A stretch of 64,000 nt of DNA from Oscillospiraceae bacterium (GCA_017538965.1 JAFYHU010000059.1:1-64000), one strand, 5' to 3'. Numbered from the stretch's first letter, positions 6,388 to 14,823 are shown. Notes: generated by a model from the sequence alone, not told the origin. Numbers and translations are program-made.

Positions 6388-8361
6388 TCATGTGGACGGA
6401 TGGTAGGTGTTGACCAGAGAGGCAATGTGGGAGCGGATGTCGGTTTCGTTGTTGTAGGCGGCTTCCATCAGACCGCCGAGCTGGCGAAGGAAGGTATCGG
6501 TATCGAAGGGAACCGGGGCACCGATATGGATCTTATTGTTGTCGGTTTTACGAAGTCCCTCCTCTTCCATCAGCTTTTCTTCATAGAGCTTTTCGCCGGG
6601 GCGCAAGCCGGAATAGACAATCTTGATATCGACATCCGGTTTATAGCCAGCGAGCTTGATCAGATTGCGGGCGAGGGTATCGATCTTCACCGGGGAGCCC
6701 ATATCGAGGACGAAGATTTCGCCGCCGTGGGCATAGGTGCCGGCCAGCATGACGAGGGAGACGGCTTCCTGCACCGTCATGAAATAGCGGATGACATCGG
6801 GATGGGTAACCGTGACCGGGCCGCCTTCTTCGATCTGCTTTTTGAAGATGGGAATCACCGAACCGTTGGAGCCCAGGACGTTGCCGAAGCGCACAGCCAC
6901 GAATTCGGTTCTGACATTCCGGAGAGCATCCTTCGGGACCGTATTGTCCGCTCCGATGTGGGTATAAAGCGGAGAAATCTCGGATGCTCTGCCGGCTTTG
7001 ATCTTTTCGTCAAACGCCTGGATGATCATTTCGCACAGACGCTTGCTGGCACCCATGACGTTGACAGGATTGACCGCCTTGTCCGTGCTGATCAGGACGA
7101 AGCGCTCACAGCCGTGCAGCATGGCGGCATAGGCCGTGCGGTAGGTGCCGAAGGCATTATTCTTAATGGCCTCGCAGGGGCTGTCTTCCATGAGGGGCAC
7201 ATGCTTGTGGGCCGCAGCATGGTAGACGATCTGCGGGCGGTAGGTATGGAAAACCTGTGCCAGGCGGCGGCTGTCACGGACAGAACCAATAAGCGTGACC
7301 AGGTTAAGGTCCGGGTATTTCTTCTTCAGCTCCAGCTGGATGGCATAGGCGTTGTTTTCGTAAATGTCAAAAATGATTAACTGTTTGGGATTGTGAGAGG
7401 CGATCTGACGGCAGAGTTCCGAGCCGATAGAACCGCCGCCGCCGGTAACCAGGACAGACTTTCCGGCGATGAAGGCATAAACCTCCTCCATGTCGGTCCG
7501 GATAGGTTCACGGCCGAGGAGATCTTCCATGGAGATGTCTTTCAGATCGGTGACGCTGACTTCTCCCTGGACCAGCTGAAAGATGCCGGGAAGCTGTTTC
7601 AGTTCGCAGTCGGTCTCATTGCAGATGGTGAGGATTTCCTGTTTCTGTATGGCGGTGGCGCTGGGGATAGCGAAATAGATCTTATCGATTTTGTACTTCT
7701 CAACCGCAGGGAGAATGTCCTCGCGGCCGCCGACGATGGGAATACCGTCCAGGTAACGGCCCCACTTGTTGGAATTGTCGTCGATGAAGCAGACGACCTT
7801 GTCGGATGTTTTTTCGGACTGCCGGAGATCTCGCAGAATCATCTGGCCGGCAGAGCCGGCACCGATCAGCATGACGCGGGAGCTTTCTTTTTCAGGCACA
7901 ACATAGATACGGCTGCGGAAAACCCGAAAGAATCGATAAGAAAAACGGATGGCTATCAGAAAGATGAACTGGAAGAAAGTCCCCAGCACATAATAGGAGA
8001 TCGGCATCCGGTCAAACAGCAGGGAGATCAGGAGACAATGCAGGGCGGATGTGATAACGGAAGCAAGGAAGGTGCGTTCCAGCTCAACAAAGCTCGCAAA
8101 ACGCCACATGCTTTTGTACATGCGGAAAAACCAGAAAACGACAAGGCAGAAAAGCGCATAGGGAACAATAAAGCGGGTATATGGATCCCAGTACCGGTCG
8201 GGAATGCCGGTAAACTGGCCGTCGAAGCGAAGCCAGAGCGCCAGAAACCAGGCTGCCAGGATGGCAACGAAGTCGTAGATCACCAGGAAAATGGCGATCA
8301 TCTGCCAGTGCTCGAGAGGCTTGCTCCATATGCTATTTGGTTTTCTGTCTTTATTATTCAT
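6388..8361 (-). CDS. Membrane-bound nucleotide-sugar 4,6-dehydratase (CapD/WbpM/PglF-like)
   Basis: A 657-residue polysaccharide biosynthesis protein. Four membrane helices fill the first 150 residues, followed by a first Rossmann domain (GAGSAGQMILRDL) and a second SDR domain with VTGGGGSIGSELCRQ and ISTDKAVNPVNVMGASKR. This is the architecture of PglF/WbpM, which turn UDP-GlcNAc into the 4-keto-6-deoxy sugar, the first step to bacillosamine-type sugars. The DegT aminotransferase at 2296 would suit the next step. The gene is separated from the LCP gene by a repeat array. AAGGAG lies about 16 nt before the ATG. Confidence 0.88.
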   Translation of the reverse strand: MNNKDRKPNSIWSKPLEHWQMIAIFLVIYDFVAILAAWFLALWLRFDGQFTGIPDRYWDPYTRFIVPYALFCLVVFWFFRMYKSMWRFASFVELERTFLASVITSALHCLLISLLFDRMPISYYVLGTFFQFIFLIAIRFSYRFFRVFRSRIYVVPEKESSRVMLIGAGSAGQMILRDLRQSEKTSDKVVCFIDDNSNKWGRYLDGIPIVGGREDILPAVEKYKIDKIYFAIPSATAIQKQEILTICNETDCELKQLPGIFQLVQGEVSVTDLKDISMEDLLGREPIRTDMEEVYAFIAGKSVLVTGGGGSIGSELCRQIASHNPKQLIIFDIYENNAYAIQLELKKKYPDLNLVTLIGSVRDSRRLAQVFHTYRPQIVYHAAAHKHVPLMEDSPCEAIKNNAFGTYRTAYAAMLHGCERFVLISTDKAVNPVNVMGASKRLCEMIIQAFDEKIKAGRASEISPLYTHIGADNTVPKDALRNVRTEFVAVRFGNVLGSNGSVIPIFKKQIEEGGPVTVTHPDVIRYFMTVQEAVSLVMLAGTYAHGGEIFVLDMGSPVKIDTLARNLIKLAGYKPDVDIKIVYSGLRPGEKLYEEKLMEEEGLRKTDNNKIHIGAPVPFDTDTFLRQLGGLMEAAYNNETDIRSHIASLVNTYHPST

Positions 8362-8387
8362 AATGAAACAGGAAAACTCCTTTAGAT

Positions 8388-8450
8388 TAGAGTTGAGAGA
8401 GGAGAGTTGAGAGAGGAGAGTTGAGAGTGGAGAGTGGAGAGACGGGAGAC
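8388..8450. repeat. Heptanucleotide array (GAGAGNN), 9 units
   Basis: Nine contiguous 7-bp units of form GAGAGNN, with NN mostly TT, AG, TG or AC; the outer units are slightly degenerate. It lies just upstream of the dehydratase gene and directly precedes a palindromic repeat. The same array type occurs at 10786-10946 and 11191-11232. Confidence 0.85.
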
Positions 8451-8511
8451 CGCTGCGGCGGGGACCTCTTCAGTCAGCCTTGCGGCTGACAGCTTCCCCA
8501 TTGGGGAAGCC
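8451..8511. repeat. Palindromic intergenic repeat (CAGTCAGC type)
   Basis: Two hairpins: CAGTCAGCC/GGCTGACAG and GCTTCCCC/GGGGAAGC. A second copy lies at 10990-11049. The repeat ends at the base before the LCP stop codon. Similar repeats are common in gut Oscillospiraceae genomes. Confidence 0.8.
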
Positions 8512-9537
8512 TTAAATCATTGGTTCGAAGAAGAGGCGGATGACGGAGGCCTGAAGGAGATCTTCGTTCGGGTAGAACTCGACATAGCGGGCGCCCATAC
8601 GCGCTTCGCCCTGCATGGTCTCGATGCCTTTGTTCTCCTGATTCTTCAGCTGTTCGGCAAATCGGGCAAGTTCCTCCGGAATGAGATCGGAAGTCGAATA
8701 GTCGGCCAGACTGTCGGCCATCTTCAGGGCGAAAGTGCCGTCTTTCTGCAGATAGCTTTTTAACTTTGAATAGAGAGCATCCAGATAAACTCGCTGGCGG
8801 TTCATGCGGCTGAGGTTGGTGCCGTCCGTAACGCTCATCCGGGCACGGACAAAACGAAGCGCCTGATCGCCGTGCAGGGTCACGTCGGTTCCCTGTACGA
8901 ATGCAGGGTCTGCCGCGGTCAGGTCGTCGTCAATATGCACTTTGACCCCGTCCACCAGGTCGTTGAGAACCGGGACGGCGTCCATGGTGATCGCGTAATA
9001 ATGGTCGATGGGCACATCGTAGAGGAGACGGGAAACGGCTTTCACCGTGTTGCGGCAGCTGTCTTTACCGCCCGAACCGTAGGTATGGGCAAGGGCAAGC
9101 TGCTGGGTCACGGGAGAGAGTTCGCGCCCGTTTTCACCGATGCGAGGGATTTCAGCCATCGTATCGCGGTTAATCTGAAGAGTGGTATAGCTGTTGTTTG
9201 AGCGGTCAGAGATCAGAAGAAGCAGAAAGTCGGACTGCAGATTGTTCAGAAGATCTTTCTCGTCCAGGGTATCCAGCCTTTCGGAGTTCTTGTCCACGCC
9301 GATGATCAGGCAGGTATCCAGATCATCGCGCAGGGCATACCAGGCGCCGTTATAATAGATTTTGAGCCGTTCGGCAAGGGGATCATCCCTTCCGGCGGCC
9401 CACAGAGCATACTGTTTCAATCCGGCCTGTTCCCAGAGATAAAGCCCGAGAAGACCTCCGCCGATCAGGACAATCAAAAGGATGATCAAGATCGGCGGAG
9501 TTTTTCCGGACGGTTTTTTCTTCCGTCTGTCGCTCAT
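8512..9537 (-). CDS. LytR-CpsA-Psr (LCP) family glycopolymer ligase
   Basis: A 341-residue LCP protein. LCP enzymes transfer lipid-linked teichoic acid or capsule chains to peptidoglycan outside the membrane. A short cytoplasmic basic head (SDRRKKKPSGK) precedes one membrane helix (ILIILLIVLIGGGLLGLYL). The LCP core shows LLLISDRSNNSYTTLQINRD with the conserved RDT, then GDQALRFVRARMSVTDGTNL with the typical FVRAR segment. It lies 10 bp after a secreted-protein gene and within the CpsBCD locus, so its substrate is probably this locus's polysaccharide. Confidence 0.9.
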   Translation of the reverse strand: MSDRRKKKPSGKTPPILIILLIVLIGGGLLGLYLWEQAGLKQYALWAAGRDDPLAERLKIYYNGAWYALRDDLDTCLIIGVDKNSERLDTLDEKDLLNNLQSDFLLLLISDRSNNSYTTLQINRDTMAEIPRIGENGRELSPVTQQLALAHTYGSGGKDSCRNTVKAVSRLLYDVPIDHYYAITMDAVPVLNDLVDGVKVHIDDDLTAADPAFVQGTDVTLHGDQALRFVRARMSVTDGTNLSRMNRQRVYLDALYSKLKSYLQKDGTFALKMADSLADYSTSDLIPEELARFAEQLKNQENKGIETMQGEARMGARYVEFYPNEDLLQASVIRLFFEPMI

Positions 9538-9547
9538 TCAGGGTGCT

Positions 9548-10120
9548 TTACTTGAAGCTGATGTTGGTATAGAGAGCAGGCCCGTAAAGCGTGAAGCTGA
9601 TGGTGCAGCTGCCGTCCTCATTGTCGACAATCTCAAGATCAGCCGGGACTTCCCATGTTCCGCCGTCGTAGCAGAGCATGACAGTATCAACATGGTGATC
9701 AACGGTGTACTTGACGAAGCAGGGATATTCCCCGTTCATGCACCAGATCTCGTCCGGAGTCGTGCAGACGCAGGTCTTGCCGTCGGCCCGATTCAGCAGG
9801 CCCGGAATGCCGGAGAATGCTTTCGTAAGATTTTCCGGGGTAAGGGCTTTGGTGGCGTCATCCTTCTTCTCTTCAAGGTCTTTGACAGCCTCCTGAGTTT
9901 TCTCATCCGCCTTGTCCAGGCCCTCTAAGCCCGTCGTGGCATCACAATCCTTGTCGAATTCGATGTCATCTTTTGCGACGATTTCCACTGCTTTGACTGC
10001 GGGTTCTTTCTGGGGCGCACCGCCACCGGTGTCCTGCGAAGGGCTGCTCGCGGCAAACGCTGCTGCAGACAGGCTTACCAGCATCACAACCATGAGCAGA
10101 ACAGAGAGCAACTTTTTCAT
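9548..10120 (-). CDS. Secreted protein of unknown function
   Basis: A 190-residue protein with a clear Sec signal peptide (MKKLLSVLLMVVMLVSLSAA, predicted cleavage after AFA). The mature protein has an acidic, Lys/Glu/Asp-rich helical segment (KADEKTQEAVKDLEEKKDD) and a C-terminal beta-rich domain with four cysteines (CVC, WC, PC) that could form disulfides. I recognise no family. AAGGAAGG precedes the ATG. It is only 10 bp before the LCP gene, so it is likely co-transcribed and linked to envelope polysaccharide attachment. Confidence 0.7.
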   Translation of the reverse strand: MKKLLSVLLMVVMLVSLSAAAFAASSPSQDTGGGAPQKEPAVKAVEIVAKDDIEFDKDCDATTGLEGLDKADEKTQEAVKDLEEKKDDATKALTPENLTKAFSGIPGLLNRADGKTCVCTTPDEIWCMNGEYPCFVKYTVDHHVDTVMLCYDGGTWEVPADLEIVDNEDGSCTISFTLYGPALYTNISFK

Positions 10121-10170
10121 GGTTCATTACCTTCCTTTCATCCATGAATGAAAAATATAGATCTATATGC

Positions 10171-10959
10171 TCAACCGGTCTCATCGACCGATAAAGCCAA
10201 AACCAGGAAGCGCTGACCGGGGGTCTGATTCAACTCGGTGGAGAGAATCAGGAGCCGGTCGTCTTCCGTGACGGAAACGCCTTCATCCATGATTCGGATC
10301 ATGGTATGGTGTTTCTGCCACTGATCCACAAACCAGGGAATGTTTCGCCGGTTGCGGAAAGAATCGTAAATATTGAGAATATCGATATCGCGGAACGCGC
10401 CGGCACCGAAAATGCGCCAGGTCTGCAGGCCGTCCGGGGTATAAAGGAGGACGGAGGACGCGTCGCGCAGAGAAGAATCAACGGAATAGGTGTTCTGGAG
10501 ATTTCGGAACGGAGAGTCGGTATGTTCGGTATCGCCGAGGAGAAGGATTACGGGGGATGAGAAAGTGGGGTCGCCGTGATCGAGGTCGATGTGGACGCCG
10601 GTTTCGGCGGAATAGACAGGATGGTTGACAGAAGTGTTTGGGATATAGAGCCAGGCGATGATGGAGGGGTCCTGGGATTGGAGGGAGGCGAAAGAGGGGG
10701 GGGAGCCGGAGGCGACCGCCTCAGCAGCGTTGGTGATGGGATCGGGGGACGAAGTGCCGCAGGAACAAAGAAGGAGGATTATTAGGAGAGTTGAGAGTGG
10801 AGAGTTGAGAGTTGAGAGACGAGAGTTGAGAGTTGAGAGTGGAGAGTTGAGAGTTGAGAGACGAGAGCGGAGAGTGGAGAGACGAGAGTGGAGAGTTGAG
10901 AGACGAGGGTGGAGAGTCGAGAGTTGAGAGTTGAGAGTTGAGAGACGAAAGAATTTCAT
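10171..10959 (-). CDS. Catalytically dead class B sortase-like lipoprotein
   Basis: The C-terminal 170 residues follow the sortase B fold in order: DPSIIAWLYIPNTSVNHPVY, VILLLGDTEHTDSPFRNL, VLLYTPDGLQTWRIFGAG and VTEDDRLLILSTELNQTPGQ then RFLVLAL. The catalytic His (normally YGHN) is Asp at 10531-10533 and the catalytic Cys (normally LSTC) is Glu at 10234-10236; only the Arg remains. LLIILLLCSCG looks like a lipobox. The region before it is written by a heptanucleotide array as seven-residue repeats of LSTLNSP type. The start is uncertain: ATG 10959 or 11010, neither with a Shine-Dalgarno. A binding rather than enzymatic role is inferred. Confidence 0.7.
   Translation of the reverse strand: MKFFRLSTLNSQLSTLHPRLSTLHSRLSTLRSRLSTLNSPLSTLNSRLSTLNSPLSTLLIILLLCSCGTSSPDPITNAAEAVASGSPPSFASLQSQDPSIIAWLYIPNTSVNHPVYSAETGVHIDLDHGDPTFSSPVILLLGDTEHTDSPFRNLQNTYSVDSSLRDASSVLLYTPDGLQTWRIFGAGAFRDIDILNIYDSFRNRRNIPWFVDQWQKHHTMIRIMDEGVSVTEDDRLLILSTELNQTPGQRFLVLALSVDETG
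10786..10946. repeat. Heptanucleotide array (GAGAGNN), 23 units, inside a coding sequence
   Basis: Twenty-three contiguous 7-bp units (161 bp), NN being TT, TG, AC, CG or TC. Read on the minus strand three units make seven codons, giving the LSTLNSP/LSTLHSR peptide repeat of the lipoprotein head. Since 7 is not a multiple of 3, gain or loss of one unit would shift the frame relative to any upstream start. Confidence 0.9.
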
Positions 10960-10989
10960 ATTAAAGTTCAAAGTGAAAAGTTCAAATAT

Positions 10990-11049
10990 CCGCTGCGGCG
11001 GGGACCTCATCAGTCAGCTTCGCTGACAGCTTCCCCAAAGGGGAAGCCA
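10990..11049. repeat. Palindromic intergenic repeat (CAGTCAGC type), copy 2
   Basis: Close copy of 8451-8511: CCGCTGCGGCGGGGACCTC, then CAGTCAGC/GCTGACAG and CTTCCCC/GGGGAAG hairpins. As with copy 1, a heptanucleotide array lies beside it. Confidence 0.8.
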
Positions 11050-11269
11050 GCCGCTGCGGCGGGGGAGCCTGAGGGCGGGAGAACCGCTTCAGCACAGGGG
11101 ACAGTCCCACAGTGTCAGTTCTCACGGGGGAACTGACACAGAGGACAGTCCCCGGTGCCTCCGCTGCGGGCGCGGGGATGCAACAGAGGAGAGAGTTGAG
11201 AGTTGAGAGTTGAGAGACGAGGGAAGAGAGCCTGCGGGCGGGATTGCGGAGCGATCTGGGGATCGCTCC
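11050..11269. repeat. Repeat-filled gap: hairpin, heptamer array and R2 palindrome
   Basis: No gene. A 10-bp perfect stem GTGTCAGTTC/GAACTGACAC lies at 11112-11139. A six-unit GAGAGNN array lies at 11191-11232. An R2 palindrome GGAGCGATC-TGGG-GATCGCTCC is at 11248-11269, directly abutting the cpsB stop codon. R2 recurs at 20738, 27416 and 32134. Confidence 0.8.
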
Positions 11270-11965
11270 CTACGAGGGTGGAAGAAGGGAGGAGCCGAGG
11301 GAGTCGATGTATACCAAATAATCTTCGCCGAGGGAGCGGAGGATGCGGGAGCGGGCTTCGTCCAGGCGGGGGGCGCGGGAGCTCATGTTGTGGGCGTCCG
11401 AGCCGAGGAGATGGATATAGCCGTCTTCCAAGAGCTTCAGGGCCTTGCGTCGGGTTCGGAAGGGCAGGAAGAATTCGGCGTTCGCCTGCATCAGGATGCC
11501 GAGATCGAGGAATTCGTCCCAGACGGAGATGGGTTGATAATAGAAATAACGCTCGATATGGGCCAGAAGAATCCTGACGTCTCCGCTGCGGGCCAGTTCG
11601 CGGACTTCCTGGGTGCAATGCGCCGTCCAGGGTTCAAAAGGCATTTCCAAAAGGAGGATGTTTGTGCCTTCCAGGCAGAGCTTCGAGAGTTCGTGCATAC
11701 GGCTGATTCCCGGAAAATAGAGGACTTCAGCCCCGAGGAGAATCCGAGGCGCATCTGAAGGGAGCGCGGTTTCCAGCTTTTGCCAGGCTCTCTGACGGTA
11801 AAAGAGAAAATGCTCGACGCTGCGCTGGGTCGCATAGAAATGCGAAGTGGCACAGACGGTATCGGCGCCCTGATTTTTCAGGGTATTCAGCATCAGAAGA
11901 CTTGCAGCGGTATCACGGCTGCCGTCGTCAATGCCCGGGAGGATGTGACTGTGAAAGTCGATCAT
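11270..11965 (-). CDS. cpsB: CpsB/Wzb-type PHP-family tyrosine phosphatase
   Basis: A 231-residue manganese-dependent protein tyrosine phosphatase of the PHP fold, which dephosphorylates the CpsD kinase to control capsule chain assembly. Metal-binding motifs are in order: DFHSHILPGIDDGS, TSHF, GAEV, LLAHIERY and LGSDAHN. Length is slightly short for the family (about 240-255), and the stop codon lies inside an R2 repeat, suggesting the C-terminus was reset by repeat insertion. Its start overlaps the cpsD stop by ATGA. Confidence 0.92.
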   Translation of the reverse strand: MIDFHSHILPGIDDGSRDTAASLLMLNTLKNQGADTVCATSHFYATQRSVEHFLFYRQRAWQKLETALPSDAPRILLGAEVLYFPGISRMHELSKLCLEGTNILLLEMPFEPWTAHCTQEVRELARSGDVRILLAHIERYFYYQPISVWDEFLDLGILMQANAEFFLPFRTRRKALKLLEDGYIHLLGSDAHNMSSRAPRLDEARSRILRSLGEDYLVYIDSLGSSLLPPS

Positions 11966-12828
11966 TCGTCGGTCTTCTGCTCTTCTTCTTTGGGCTCAAC
12001 GGACACTGATTCCTCAACGGCAGCATCCAGAAAGGCCTTCTTCTTGCTGTCTGAGGTTTTGGAACTGTTTTCGGCATTATCATAGGCGTAGCCGTAGTCA
12101 TATCCGTAGCCGTATTTCTTGCCGTATTTGCCGTACTTGCTGTAGTTCTTGTAACCGCTTTCGCCGACGGCGGCATCGGTCATCACAAAGCCGAGGAAGT
12201 GGGAACCGAGTTTTTCAACCTGGTACATACAGTCGGCGAGGGCTCGGCGGTCGGTATAGTTCTGGCGGACCACGCCGATCAGGCCGTCGATCCATTTTGA
12301 AATGACCAGGGCATCGGCCACAATGTTGATCGGGGGAAGGTCGAGAATGACGACATCAAAGATTTCTTCATAATGCTGCAGCAGCGTATGCATACGCTCG
12401 GAACCCAAGAGTTCCGAGGGGTTGGGCGGAATGTCGCCTGCGGGCAGAATATACCAGTTGTTAAACTGTGCGGACTGGCGAATGCAATGGCCTTCGTTCC
12501 TGAGGCCGGCAATCAGATTGGAAAGGCCGGGGGTGCTTTTCAATTCCAGTTTTGCCGCTACGCTGGGCAGGCGCATGTCGGCGTCAATGAGCAGGACACG
12601 CTTGCCGGACTGGGCAAAGGTATAGGCAAGGTTGATGGAAGTCGTCGATTTGCCCTCGCCGCGGACAGAACTGGTAATGCCGATAACCTGGCAGTTTTTC
12701 TCGGGGAGAGAGAACTGGAGGTTGGTACGCAGGAGCTTATAAGCTTCGGAAGCCGCAAAATTGAGGCCTTCACAGAGCATACTCTTCTGCCTGAGAGCTT
12801 CTTTTGCACTTAATCTTTTCCCGGCCAT
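11962..12828 (-). CDS. cpsD: CpsD/CapB-type bacterial tyrosine kinase
   Basis: A 288-residue cytoplasmic BY-kinase. Walker A is in ITSSVRGEGKSTTSINLAY, Walker A' in VLLIDADMRLPSVA and Walker B in DVVILDLPP. The C-terminus has a dense tyrosine cluster (YKNYSKYGKYGKKYGYGYDY) for autophosphorylation, and an acidic tail. It is activated by the membrane adaptor CpsC, encoded just upstream, and reversed by CpsB just downstream. The start overlaps the cpsC stop region. Confidence 0.93.
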   Translation of the reverse strand: MAGKRLSAKEALRQKSMLCEGLNFAASEAYKLLRTNLQFSLPEKNCQVIGITSSVRGEGKSTTSINLAYTFAQSGKRVLLIDADMRLPSVAAKLELKSTPGLSNLIAGLRNEGHCIRQSAQFNNWYILPAGDIPPNPSELLGSERMHTLLQHYEEIFDVVILDLPPINIVADALVISKWIDGLIGVVRQNYTDRRALADCMYQVEKLGSHFLGFVMTDAAVGESGYKNYSKYGKYGKKYGYGYDYGYAYDNAENSSKTSDSKKKAFLDAAVEESVSVEPKEEEQKTDE

Positions 12829-13604
12829 CAGGCAGCACTTCCTTTCCTGGCGGAGGCGCCGTAATAGCCGTACCTTTTCGGAGTTTTGGCGGTCAGATCG
12901 GGAATCGTCGCCAGGATGGGGACGTCATAGGTGTTCAGCAGATAATCCTCGTTGTGGATCACGGTGTCCTTAAAGAAGGAAATCAGCACAAGCGTCGAAG
13001 CAAAAACCATCCCCAGCAGCATGCCGATACCGGCATACATGATATAGCTGGGCGAAACACGCGAGCGCGGCGTCACGGCATAGTCGACGATTTTGACTGA
13101 ACTGTTGGCGACAATGTCGGAGATCTTTTCCGGCAGAATCTCCGCGATGATATTCACCAGCATTCGCGCTTCTTCCGGGTTCGTGGAAGTCACCGTTACC
13201 TGGAAAAGGCCCGTGGAGTTCAGGGATTTTGCGGAAACCATATCCTGCAGCTTTTCGTAGCTGTAATTCACACCGCTTTTTTCAATCACCAATTCCATAT
13301 TGGCGCGGGAAGTCAAAATGGCCACATAGGTGTTGACCAGGTCGGAAGCGGCGGAGAGCTCGCCCGTGGAGATGGCGACGGCACTGCTGAGCGAAAAGGT
13401 GGAGTTGTTGACATAAAAGAGGGCGTTCGCCTCGTACTTCGGCGTCACGAAAAAGCGGGCATAGCCGAAAAGCAGAGCGCCGAAGATGATGCCGGTCAGA
13501 AGAAGCACGACGATATGCTGCCAGAGGACGGATGCCACTTCAAGCAGGTCGATTTCCACGACCTGCTGGGCGTTATTATTCTTCTGATTGTTCTGGTTTG
13601 TCAT
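12828..13604 (-). CDS. cpsC: CpsC/Wzz-type chain-length regulator and kinase adaptor
   Basis: A 258-residue Wzz-superfamily membrane protein. Helix 1 is near residues 30-52 (HIVVLLLTGIIFGALLFGYA) and helix 2 near 200-220 (YIMYAGIGMLLGMVFASTLV), with an extracellular domain between and a cytoplasmic tail that would activate CpsD. The N-terminal EIDLLEVASVLWQH is typical. It starts four bases inside the end of the preceding gene (ATGA overlap), so the two are co-translated. Confidence 0.92.
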   Translation of the reverse strand: MTNQNNQKNNNAQQVVEIDLLEVASVLWQHIVVLLLTGIIFGALLFGYARFFVTPKYEANALFYVNNSTFSLSSAVAISTGELSAASDLVNTYVAILTSRANMELVIEKSGVNYSYEKLQDMVSAKSLNSTGLFQVTVTSTNPEEARMLVNIIAEILPEKISDIVANSSVKIVDYAVTPRSRVSPSYIMYAGIGMLLGMVFASTLVLISFFKDTVIHNEDYLLNTYDVPILATIPDLTAKTPKRYGYYGASARKGSAA

Positions 13605-14740
13605 TTCAGAAGCTCCATAATATCTTTTTGAGAAGAGCTGTACTGCTCGTAAATACTGCTGATCTGCTCATCCAGTTCGCTGATACGGTGATCCAGTTCA
13701 TTCTCTTTCTTCTTTTTCTCGAAACCCATGTCGTTCTTTTTTCCGGCCATTTCAAGGTGCAGATCCAGGGCCTTCTCAAAATTTACACAGCGGAACTTGG
13801 GAAGGAGGAGCTGCTGCTCAGGCGTCAGAGAATCGAGATAGAGATCATGGAGGACGTTTTCATCGTTGGTATTCAGATAGATATTCGGCGTAGGGCCGAC
13901 CTGCTCCAGCTCGTCCAGAGGGCTGTCGTCATACAGCATCTCCTGCCAGCTGTCGAGCGTCTCGATAAAAGCGGCTTTTTCTTCACTCTCTTTGCCCTTG
14001 TTCTTATTCGGATCCCAGATTTCGTTCAGGGTCATCAGCAGCGCGAGATTCGAGCCGTCTGTTCTGCCGAGGAGCTCAATATCTGTGGCAGAGGTGGTGT
14101 AACCCCAGTTCATCACGCCGGTATGCCAGAGCGGCCCTGTCACATCCGTGACGGTATTGCTGCGGCCGTCGGAGGCATTGGTGACCACGGTCCGGATGCC
14201 TGCGTTAATCAGCGCCTCATCCATGGACGGGTCATAGTTGTTATTGACAAAGTAGATAGTAGTCGGAAAGTCGATCTTATTGTAGCGGAAATAATTCTGT
14301 GCCCCATTCAGCCAGGCAGTCGGATCCGATCCGCCGTATTCGTACAGCAGATAGACTCCCCAGCCGTCCGCTATCAGGGTGCGAAGGTCTTCCCATTTCA
14401 GTTTGTTATAGTAACCCGGTATCTCGACAAAGGAAAAGGGTACCACGCCGACCACGCCGCGGCTGCGCATGACAGGCCAGACGTCACTGATGATCTGGGC
14501 ATCCGCTTTCCGGAACATGATTTCGAGGGTGCCGTAATCGCGCATCTGCTGCGCATATTCGGTTTCCAGGTTCTTTTTTTCCTGGATAAGAGATTCGCGC
14601 TCGCGCTCCAACGGCTCGACCTCGGAATACAGGGTACTCATCCGTTTGTCGTCTTCCTTCTCGACCATCAGCAGATAGACTCCGCCGGCGGCCAGAAGAA
14701 TCAAAATCAGAAGCAGCCCAATGGCTTTCTTAAACGTCAT
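13601..14740 (-). CDS. Membrane-anchored exported protein, degenerate deacetylase-like domain
   Basis: About 379 residues, first gene of the polysaccharide operon. One N-terminal anchor (AIGLLLILILLAAGGVYLL) is followed by a coiled coil, a central domain and a C-terminal coiled coil. The central part (GVVGVVPFSFVEIPGYYNKL, then KWEDLRTLIADGWGVYLLYE) recalls the NodB polysaccharide-deacetylase layout, but I cannot find the metal-binding histidines. Activity is therefore doubtful and the match is inference. ATG 14740 is preferred over 14800, since it places the membrane helix at the N-terminus. Confidence 0.6.
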   Translation of the reverse strand: MTFKKAIGLLLILILLAAGGVYLLMVEKEDDKRMSTLYSEVEPLERERESLIQEKKNLETEYAQQMRDYGTLEIMFRKADAQIISDVWPVMRSRGVVGVVPFSFVEIPGYYNKLKWEDLRTLIADGWGVYLLYEYGGSDPTAWLNGAQNYFRYNKIDFPTTIYFVNNNYDPSMDEALINAGIRTVVTNASDGRSNTVTDVTGPLWHTGVMNWGYTTSATDIELLGRTDGSNLALLMTLNEIWDPNKNKGKESEEKAAFIETLDSWQEMLYDDSPLDELEQVGPTPNIYLNTNDENVLHDLYLDSLTPEQQLLLPKFRCVNFEKALDLHLEMAGKKNDMGFEKKKKENELDHRISELDEQISSIYEQYSSSQKDIMELLK

Positions 14741-14823
14741 GAGAAAAACAGTTTCCTTCCTTGAGGGATTAACAAAATGAAAGGACGCAAAAACTGGCAC
14801 AACGCAAAATGTGCCTTATCCAT

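Noticed and set aside
10786-10946. Possible CRISPR array
   Set aside because: Units are 7 bp without spacers; this is a microsatellite.
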